Shown here: positions 24,134 to 32,000 of the stretch, piece after piece
Layout: each line of letters opens with the position of its first letter
Numbering within the stretch: position 1 is the first letter of the stretch
Source of the DNA: GWF2-43-63 sp964559205
GTDB taxonomy: Bacteria; Bacteroidota; Bacteroidia; Bacteroidales; DTU049
Length of the DNA stretch: 33,259 nucleotides
Assembly: GCA_964559205.1 (NCBI GenBank)
Contig: CAZLHV010000011.1
Coordinates: 1-33,259 of the forward strand
Direction: 5' to 3'
Translations under genes and position numbers: made by a program
The notes under the pieces: generated by a model
Databases searched by the model: none
Told to the model about the DNA's origin: nothing
Seen by the model: only the letters and a program-made list of their open reading frames with translations

Positions 24134-25537
24134 TCAGGATTCCAGTTTTTCAACGGCGTCGGCATCAAATTCCGACTCATCGACCCCCACCGATGAGCTG
24201 AGTTTCCATAAGGCAAGAAAAATCAGAATGAATGCAAACACGGCCACATGATAGCGCCACATCACGCCGATGTGTTGATATGAAATGAGCATGTAAAACA
24301 AATCGCTGCCGAAAGCCAGCCACAGTGCCAGCTTCATCGAAAACACCTTTTGCAGTCCAGCCAGCAGGGCCGAAACAGTGAAAATGGAAAAAATGCCGGC
24401 AAAGATCATGGCGCCTGCGTTCATGGACTGCTGCGATTGATAAACATACCAGGCCAACACGGTAAACGCAAGTGAAAACAAAATGCCGAAGAACCATACA
24501 CGCTTTTTGGGAGGCGACGGACTTCGGGCAATGAATTTGCCATTCATGCCATTCATGCAGAACCAAACCGGCTTCCCGTTGCTCGTGGCCAGCGCCATCC
24601 ACAGGGGAATCAACGCCGGAAAAAACGATATACGATCGATCCTGGTTTTCAGAGAATGTATTTCCTGATGCGCACCGCCCATTTCTTCTTTCACCTTTTG
24701 TTTGATCATGATATCGAGCTCTTCCGAAGCGTTGTGATGAATTTTTTGCTCTCCGATGAGAAATGGTTTTGTACGTATGCCGGCAACCACTGCAGGGTCA
24801 AAGGCTTTTGGCCGGCTCAGATCCCATTCGAGATGCCGGGTGCAATAGGTTGCCACCTTATGATTACCAGGAAGCAGGGCATGAACAGGTGCTTTTTGAA
24901 TGCAGATTTCCGTTTCTCCTTCAGCTTCCTGAGGATCACTGACCGCTGTGGGAGTGACGGTTCCTGTAAATTCGGCATGCACGGTGGCATCGAACACCCA
25001 TACCGGATAATAGCACGGAACAATTTTTTCGGCATGATCGAACTTCAGCCTCATGAAAAAGAAAATGCGGTGAATGCTGAAATGGTACCACCACCTGAAT
25101 TTTTTCTGCGCCTGTTGTCGGCTGGTTTCGAATGGAAACACGGCCACAGGCTCAGTGCCGCTCTCGACCTTCGAAAATGGAACATGATAGGGCGAACTGC
25201 AGGCAGGGCATGTTCCGGACACAAATACCCGGTTGTTAAGTTCATAGCCGCACGAAGGGCACTCGCTCCGGTAATCAGGAAACAAATAATCGGAAAAATG
25301 AAACTCCAAATCATGATTCTTAAGAAATCTTTTGCGGTCGCCTTCCCTGATGTCCACAAATTTGATTTCCGCGATATCGCGTATGACGTCGTATTCGTTT
25401 TTGCACTGTGCACATGCAACCTTTTTTTCGCCGGGGGTATAACTCAGCAATCCGCCGCACGAAGTGCAGTGAGGCACACATGACACAGTTTTATCCGAAT
25501 TTTTATCGTTTTGAACATGCTTTTTCATATAACTCAT
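24134..25537 (-). CDS. Zinc-ribbon membrane protein, unknown function
   Basis: 467 residues from the ATG at 25535-25537 (MSYMKKHV; a start at 25528 is also possible). Two treble zinc ribbons: CTSCGG with CAQC, and CPSCGYE with CPAC, in the first ~120 residues. A ~200-residue middle region has repeated beta strands (CYYPVWVFDATVHAEFTGTV). Four C-terminal membrane helices follow (starting near VWFFGILFSL, AGAMIFAGIF, KLALWLAFGS and HVAVFAFILI). The arrangement resembles TFIIB-type zinc-ribbon membrane proteins of Gram-positive bacteria such as YdjG, which accompany phage-shock-like genes, but no such partner is present. Sometimes labelled helicase PriA in databases because of the ribbons; no helicase motif is seen. 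Confidence 0.75.
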   Translation of the reverse strand: MSYMKKHVQNDKNSDKTVSCVPHCTSCGGLLSYTPGEKKVACAQCKNEYDVIRDIAEIKFVDIREGDRKRFLKNHDLEFHFSDYLFPDYRSECPSCGYELNNRVFVSGTCPACSSPYHVPFSKVESGTEPVAVFPFETSRQQAQKKFRWWYHFSIHRIFFFMRLKFDHAEKIVPCYYPVWVFDATVHAEFTGTVTPTAVSDPQEAEGETEICIQKAPVHALLPGNHKVATYCTRHLEWDLSRPKAFDPAVVAGIRTKPFLIGEQKIHHNASEELDIMIKQKVKEEMGGAHQEIHSLKTRIDRISFFPALIPLWMALATSNGKPVWFCMNGMNGKFIARSPSPPKKRVWFFGILFSLAFTVLAWYVYQSQQSMNAGAMIFAGIFSIFTVSALLAGLQKVFSMKLALWLAFGSDLFYMLISYQHIGVMWRYHVAVFAFILIFLALWKLSSSVGVDESEFDADAVEKLES

Positions 25538-25625
25538 TTGAAGATACAAACATACATTATGTTTTCGATGTGGCGAAAGCGCTGAATTTTTTCAGTCAAT
25601 AGGGTCAATTGTTTGCGAATTATTA

Positions 25626-25633
25626 TACTTTTG
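25626..25633 (+). promoter_or_regulatory. -7 promoter box for gatE-gatD
   Basis: TACTTTTG matches TAnnTTTG; predicted start of transcription is ~25640, about 24 bases before the gatE ATG at 25664. The presence of a Bacteroidota-type promoter suggests the pair is adapted to this host. Confidence 0.6.
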
Positions 25634-25663
25634 ACGAATAATTGTCAAAACAGCATTCTTCAC

Positions 25664-27640
25664 ATGAGAACCGAGTTTGATCCACGTGCCAACTACGAAA
25701 AAACAAAAAAGGAAACCGGCTATGTTCCGCGAAAGGAAGCCACGCAGAAAACCTACGACGACATTGGTTTTATGTCGGGACTTGAAGTACATCAACAGCT
25801 TCTGACCCAAAAAAAGCTTTTCTGCAACTGTCCGGCGGGTCAGTTTCACAGCAGCGACCATTATGATGCGGAAGTCATCAGACACATGCGTCCGACGCTG
25901 AGCGAGCTTGGCGAATACGATGGAACAGCCCTGATGGAGTTTAAGACGCGTAAAGAGATTATTTACCGTGTAAAACACGAAACCACCTGCACCTACGAAG
26001 TTGATGACACCCCTCCATTTCCGGTGAACCGTGAAGCGCTTAACATTGCCATTAAAATTTCACTGCTTTCAAAACTCAACATTGTAGGCGAAGTGCACAT
26101 CACTCGCAAACAATACCTCGACGGCAGTATTCCGACAGGCTTTCAGCGAACGGCCATCATTGGCGTTGAAGGCGAGATTCCATTGAAAAACAAAAAGGTA
26201 CGACTCATTCAGCTGAGTCTTGAAGAAGACAGTTGCCGCGAGATCAGCGACATCGGTCATACGAGAATTTACAAAACCGACCGACTGGGCATGCCATTGA
26301 TCGAAACGGTGACGTATCCCGACATGGTTAATCCTGACGAAGTGAAAGAAGCCTGCGATTACATCCGTTTTCTGAACAGAAGCACAGGCCTTGTTCGCAC
26401 AGGAATCGGTGCAGGACGCGAAGATGTGAATGTAAGCTGCAAAGGTGGTACCCGGGTAGAAATAAAGGGCGTGGCACATACCCGCTGGATTCCCGAACTG
26501 ACTCACGTTGAATGTTTCAGACAATGGGCGCTTTTAAAAATCCGCGAAAAGCTGAAAGCAAAAGGCGAAACAGCTGCCACCTGGAGCATGGCCTATGAAT
26601 ATCTCGATTTCGACATGTTTGAAATCACATACGAACCCCTTAAAGTTGCCCGTGATGCTGGTCACAAACTGATGGTGATTAACCTTCCGGGATTCAGAGG
26701 CATCCTGAGCCATTTTACACAACCCGGCAAAATGTTTAGCGACGAAATCAGCGATCGCCTGAAGGTGATTGCCTGTCTCGAGAAACCAAATCTGTTGCAC
26801 ACCGAGCAATTTGATGCTGTGATCACACCCATCGATCTCGAAATCATTGCGCCTATGCTGAATGCTGGTCCCGACGATGCACAACTGATCATCTGGGGTC
26901 CTGCCGAAGACATGAAAACCGCGCTTGAAACCATCGAAGAGCGCTGCAAAATGGCTTTCGAAGGAGTTCCGAACGAAACACGCAAAAGTTTCGAAGACGG
27001 CTCAACCATTTTTGAACGTGTATTACCCGGTGCCGACCGCATGTACCCCGATACAGACAGTGCTCCAATTCCGCTCACAACGGGCGAAATCGATGCACTG
27101 GGAAAAGATTTGCCCAATGAGGTCATTGAGCGCTATCATCAGCTGCAGAGCTGGGGTGTTTCCGAATGTACCTATACCTACATTTTCAAACGCAATCTGT
27201 TCCCTGTCATCGAATCCATGAGCCGTAATACCGGAATTGACCCCAAATGGATCGGACATTTTATCGGTCATAAACTCAAATTTGCCGAAGGTCATTACGA
27301 AGAAGGATCGGGCTTCAGCTATGCCGTGATTGAGAACATGCTGAAATACCTGCGCACAAACAATCTCGATATCAGGCTGGCCTACCAGATGCTGCCGGTG
27401 GTGTATCAATATCCGAAAATGGATCTTGATTCAGTGCTTACCACCCTTCGCTTCAAGAAGGCCACGCAGGAAGAGCTGCTTGAGAAGATTGATTTTCTGA
27501 GCAATAAATTCGATCAGGTGGCCATCAGCAAAACACATGAAAATAAAGTGAACTGGATCATGGGTCAGCTGCATCGCATTGCACGGGGAAACATGAATCT
27601 GACAGAATTGCAACAAATTGTTAAACAGAAAACAGCATAA
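25664..27640 (+). CDS. gatE: Glu-tRNA(Gln) amidotransferase subunit E (archaeal type)
   Basis: Binds and activates misacylated Glu-tRNA(Gln) by phosphorylation so ammonia from GatD can form Gln-tRNA(Gln). 658 residues from ATG 25664, somewhat longer than usual archaeal GatE (~620-640). The GatB/GatE core carries GLEVHQQL (39-46), KLFCNCP, YLDGSIPTGFQRT (151-163), QLSLEEDSCREI, DRLGMPLIETVTYPD (206-220) and REDVNVSCKGGTRVEIKG (252-269). A ~120-residue AspRS-like GAD insertion and a helical YqeY-like tail (~490-658) follow; GatB lacks the GAD insertion. The DGSxPTGFQRT and D-R-L-G-M/I-P-L-I-E forms are GatE rather than GatB. Three bases separate it from gatD. Divergent from the zinc-ribbon gene. 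Confidence 0.95.
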   Translation: MRTEFDPRANYEKTKKETGYVPRKEATQKTYDDIGFMSGLEVHQQLLTQKKLFCNCPAGQFHSSDHYDAEVIRHMRPTLSELGEYDGTALMEFKTRKEIIYRVKHETTCTYEVDDTPPFPVNREALNIAIKISLLSKLNIVGEVHITRKQYLDGSIPTGFQRTAIIGVEGEIPLKNKKVRLIQLSLEEDSCREISDIGHTRIYKTDRLGMPLIETVTYPDMVNPDEVKEACDYIRFLNRSTGLVRTGIGAGREDVNVSCKGGTRVEIKGVAHTRWIPELTHVECFRQWALLKIREKLKAKGETAATWSMAYEYLDFDMFEITYEPLKVARDAGHKLMVINLPGFRGILSHFTQPGKMFSDEISDRLKVIACLEKPNLLHTEQFDAVITPIDLEIIAPMLNAGPDDAQLIIWGPAEDMKTALETIEERCKMAFEGVPNETRKSFEDGSTIFERVLPGADRMYPDTDSAPIPLTTGEIDALGKDLPNEVIERYHQLQSWGVSECTYTYIFKRNLFPVIESMSRNTGIDPKWIGHFIGHKLKFAEGHYEEGSGFSYAVIENMLKYLRTNNLDIRLAYQMLPVVYQYPKMDLDSVLTTLRFKKATQEELLEKIDFLSNKFDQVAISKTHENKVNWIMGQLHRIARGNMNLTELQQIVKQKTA

Positions 27641-27643
27641 CCG

Positions 27644-29029
27644 ATGAGCGAAGATTTTTTTCAGGGATATAAAGGAGCTGCGCTTGAGCTGCTGAAAAAA
27701 TACCAGGTACGTGTTTGGGGTCAGGCCGAAGTAGAAACCACCCGTGGAAACTTTCAGGGCACGGTGCTTCCAAGAGCCGAAAACGACGATGACAAACACA
27801 TCGTACTGAAAATTATTACTGGCTACAACGTGGGTATCGACACCGATACCATTCGCGGAATGAAAGAAACCGGCTACAAAAAGGCCAATTATAAGATTCC
27901 GGAAAAAGAATTTCCTATCACCAAAGGCCTTCCCAATGTGAAATTGCTTGGAACAGGTGGTACCATTGCCTCGAGGCTCGATTACCGCACAGGCGCTGTA
28001 ATTCCTGCATTTACACCGGGCGAATTGTATGGTGCGGTGCCTGAGCTCGCCGATATTTGTAATCTGACCACCGACAAGCTTTTTGCAGTATTCAGCGAGA
28101 ACATGGGTCCTGAGCAATATAAAAAACTTGCCATCGCCATTGGTGAAGAAATCGAAAAAGGAATAGATGGTATTGTGATTGGACACGGCACCGACACCTT
28201 GTCGCATACGGCAGCAGCATTGACATTTATGGTGCAGAATTCACCGGTGCCGATTGTGCTGGTGGGCTCTCAACGTTCATCGGACCGCCCAAGTTCCGAC
28301 GCTGCTTTGAACCTGATGCATGCCATGACAGCAGCGGGACACGGCGATATTGCCGAGGTGATGGTTTGTATGTTTGGTCCCACTTCCGATGAGTATGGAT
28401 TTCTGCACAGAGGAACACGTGTTCGCAAGATGCACTCTTCCTACCGCTCCACATTCCGCACCCTGGGCGATATTCCGTTGGCCACCATCACCCGCAAGGG
28501 CGTTTCTCCCATAAAAAAACAATACAATCCCCGCCGTAAAGACCGCAACGTAAAAATTCTGCCGTTTTTCGAGGAGAAAGTCGCCATCGTGTATTATTAT
28601 CCGAACATGATGCCCGACATGATTGACAGCCTTGTTGATAATGGATATCGTGGAATCATCATCGCAGGAACAGGACTCGGCCACATCAACAAGCCTTTGT
28701 ATCCGGCCATTGAGCGCGCTCATAAAAAAGGCGTTCACATGTACATGGCTGTTCAGACGCTGTATGGTTATTGCCATATGTTTGTTTACGACACAGGACG
28801 CGACCTCATGGCCAAAGGCATTGTACCGGCTGCCAACATGCTTCCTGAAACGGCATACATTAAACTGGGCTGGGCTCTAGGACAAACCGATGATCCTGCC
28901 GAGGTGCGTCGTTTAATGCTCACACCCGTAAACGATGAGATTACCGAACGCGAGCCGTATAATGGCTATCTGGTGTATCAGGGCGGCGTGAAGGAAGTGG
29001 ACGAGTTTGTGAGAAAGGTACATAAATAG
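27644..29029 (+). CDS. gatD: Glu-tRNA(Gln) amidotransferase subunit D (archaeal type)
   Basis: Glutaminase subunit, an L-asparaginase-fold protein that supplies ammonia to GatE. 461 residues (archaeal GatD ~430-440). N-terminal small beta-barrel (about 15-70, QVRVWGQAEVETTRGNFQGT and LKIITGYNVGID) that type I/II asparaginases lack. The catalytic domain has GTGGTIAS (103-110; nucleophile Thr107), DYRTGAVIPAFTPGEL, IGHGTDTLSHTAAALTFM (Thr183, Asp184), GSQRSSDRPSSDAALNL and TRVRKMHSS (Lys262), so all catalytic positions are kept. GatDE is the archaeal system for Gln-tRNA(Gln) and not used by typical bacteria, which have GlnRS or GatCAB. Codon use looks like that of neighbours. Convergent with the UvrA-like gene. 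Confidence 0.96.
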   Translation: MSEDFFQGYKGAALELLKKYQVRVWGQAEVETTRGNFQGTVLPRAENDDDKHIVLKIITGYNVGIDTDTIRGMKETGYKKANYKIPEKEFPITKGLPNVKLLGTGGTIASRLDYRTGAVIPAFTPGELYGAVPELADICNLTTDKLFAVFSENMGPEQYKKLAIAIGEEIEKGIDGIVIGHGTDTLSHTAAALTFMVQNSPVPIVLVGSQRSSDRPSSDAALNLMHAMTAAGHGDIAEVMVCMFGPTSDEYGFLHRGTRVRKMHSSYRSTFRTLGDIPLATITRKGVSPIKKQYNPRRKDRNVKILPFFEEKVAIVYYYPNMMPDMIDSLVDNGYRGIIIAGTGLGHINKPLYPAIERAHKKGVHMYMAVQTLYGYCHMFVYDTGRDLMAKGIVPAANMLPETAYIKLGWALGQTDDPAEVRRLMLTPVNDEITEREPYNGYLVYQGGVKEVDEFVRKVHK

Positions 29030-29090
29030 AAACTGAAAATCAGATGTCGATGGCATAAGCATTTGCCAACGATTTAACCTGTCATTCGCA

Positions 29091-32000
29091 TTACTTAAGC
29101 ATGATTTTGATTCCAGCTGCGCGGATGATCATTTCATCGTGTGTAGCGCAAATAATGGTGTGGCCTTGTTTGACAAGATGTTCAAACAAATGCAGCAGCC
29201 GGAGTGTATCGGTCGGATGCAGGCCGCCACTGGGCTCATCAAGCAGGAAAAGTGTTTTTCCTTTGGCGGAGGCAATGCCCTGAATCAGCTTCAAACGCTG
29301 CAATTCGCCGGTGCTGAGCGTGCTCAGATTTTGTCCGGGCGAAATATAATCCACCCCACAGCGGGTGCATAAATCTGCAATAGTCAGAAACGATGCGGCT
29401 TTTGCTGCTGTTGTGTTTTTTTGTACAAATTCAGCTGCTTCAGATATACTCATATTCAATACATCGGAAATGGAAAATCCATCCACCACAACATTCAGAA
29501 TGTCGCTCCGGAAGCGGGCTCCGTTGCAGCTTTCACAAACGGTTTCGCTGTCGCTGCGAAAATCCATACTGGTTTTTATCACTCCGGTTCCGCCACATTC
29601 GGGACAACGTCCTTCTTTTGAGAACACCGAGAAATGGGTCGCTTTCAGAGGTAATTTCAGGCGTGCAGCTTCTGCGGCAAAAATATTTTTCAGTGTATCA
29701 TACAGTCCAAGCCATGTGGCCGGAATGCTGGCCGCGCTGCCCGATGGAACATCCTGCTGAATGAAAACAACGGAATCAAAGTTCTCAAAGCCGCTGATGC
29801 TGCGGCATTTCACAGGTCGTCCGGCCACGTGCGAATCATACATCACATATTGCAGCAGACTCGTTTTTCCGCTGCCACTGTTGCCGGTAATTACGTTTAA
29901 TGACTCGCCGGAAAATTCAGCATCGATGTTTTTCAGGTTGTTCGCACAGGCACCTGTCACCTGTAAAGCCGCGCCGGATGTGCTGTGCAGTGGTGTTACT
30001 TTTAAATAGGTTTGTTCAATTTCCGAAATATATTCCGTCGAAGAAACTTCTTTCACCAGCCTGCCGCCTTGTTTTCCTGCTCCTGGTCCAAGCACTTTAA
30101 TGCGATCGGCCAGTCGGATCATTTCGGGATGGTGATCGGTCATGACCAGTGTATTCCCGCGCTGAACAATGTTTTTCAGCAGTTGCGAAATGCGCGAACA
30201 ATCGCTTTTGCTTAATCCGAATGATGGTTCATCCATCACAATCATGACGCCCGAAAGTTGTGATTGTAATAATGCCGACATACGCAGCCGCTGAAACTCA
30301 CCTCCCGAAAGGGTAGCTGTCATGCGGCTCAGCGCAATGTAGCCGATTCCGCTTTCAATCAGATAATGCAATCGTTGCAGAATTTCGGCAACAATATTTT
30401 CGCTTCCCGTTCCGGGTTGTATGCGCTGAAACCACGATATGGCCTCGCTGGCGCACAGGTCGGTTGTTTCTCCGATATGCCTGTTGTCAATTCTGTACTG
30501 CAAACGTTCGTGATGAATACGGTAGCCGCCGCACGAAGGACAAGTCATGTCGCTCATAACCGGAAGAATCTGCTCTGCGCGATGATCGTTGTGTACACGT
30601 TTGTACTCTTCTTCCACATGTCCGCAGAAGCCCGGCCATTTCGATTTCATTTTATGAACACCGCTCACATTGCCGCGTTTGTAATTCCATTCCACATCGA
30701 ATGTTTCATCGCCGCAACCATGCATCGCTATGGAACGCGCATCAGCACTGAGTTCGAAACAAGGAACTGAAAAATCGATGCCGTGTTTTTTTCCAACGGC
30801 GAGTAAAGCGGCCACATATTGTCCGTCGGGTTCTCCATAAAACTTTCCGGGCTTGCTGCCGTCAATCGCGCCTTGTATCAGCGGTTTCGAAGGGTCACTG
30901 ACTAATTTTTCCGCGTCGCATTGGGTGATAAATCCAAGTCCGTGACAATCGGGACAGGCGCCTGCTTCGTTGTTGAACGAAAAAGCATTGGAATAATGCG
31001 GACAAGCTGTTTCACCGTTTTTCGAAAAGCGGCTGTAGAGCAGGCGATACAGATCGTACAATCCGGTGTAGGTGCCCACCGTGGAGCGTGGATTGCCCGA
31101 TGCACTTTTTTTCTCCAGCGCAATGGTCGGCATCAGACCAGTGTATTCATCGAGTGTGGCATTGCCTGCTTTTTTCAGCTGCGAGCGGATGCGGAACGAA
31201 AGTCCGTCCATCAGCGCATTCTGCGAAGCAGCGTATAACGTATCAAATACCAGCGATGACTTCCCACTGCCACTTGGCCCGCAGACAGCGTTTACAACGT
31301 TTTCGTGAAATTGAATTTCTGCAATGTCGAGGTTGTTTGTGTGAACCTGTTTCAGTGTAATGTCACTGAAAGTGGATTTCAGATTTTGACTTAAAACCTC
31401 TGAAGCCTGCTTTGGTTCAGCAAATTCAGAAAGTGCTTGTGCAGTTTTTGAATTCTTAATTGAAATTAATTCGGCGGGAACGCCCGAAAACACTACGTTT
31501 CCGCCATGTGTGCCACTGCCCGGTCCGAGTTCGCAAATGTGATCGGCCTGTGCAATCATGCGCAGATCGTGTTCGGCAGCAATAACGGTATGACCTTTTT
31601 GAGTGAGTTCGCGCAGCGCCGAAATCAGATTGTTCACATCGTGCGGATGCAGGCCGGTGGCGGGTTCATCGAGCAGAAACAAGACCGATCCGCTGGTGCC
31701 GCGCACCAGTTCCGAAGCCAGTTTCACGCGTTGTGCCTCACCACCCGAAAGGGTTGTAGATGATTGTCCGAGCTTTATATAACCAAGCCCAAGATCAAGC
31801 ATTGGCCTGGTATATTTCAAAACTTTTGGTTCGGCTTTAAAGAATTCATGTGCTTCGGCTACGGACATTTCCAGTACATCGTACATGTTTTTTTCACGAA
31901 TCTGAATATGCAGCACAGTCTCCGAAAAGCGCATGCCACCACAGGTTTCGCAGGGTATTTCCACGTTGCCCAGAAAATGCATACCGATTTGTTTCAGCCC

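Noticed and set aside
24656..25483. Long plus-strand open frame opposite the zinc-ribbon gene
   Set aside because: Antisense shadow of a protein with clear zinc ribbons and membrane helices; its own translation has no recognisable domain.
25664..27640. gatE as gatB of the bacterial GatCAB enzyme
   Set aside because: The length (658 residues), the GAD-type insertion and the DGSIPTGFQRT form belong to GatE; no gatA or gatC is adjacent.
27644..29029. gatD as a plain cytosolic L-asparaginase
   Set aside because: It has the extra N-terminal barrel and GatD-specific motif forms (RSSDRPSSDAA, RVRKMHSS) and is paired with gatE three bases upstream.
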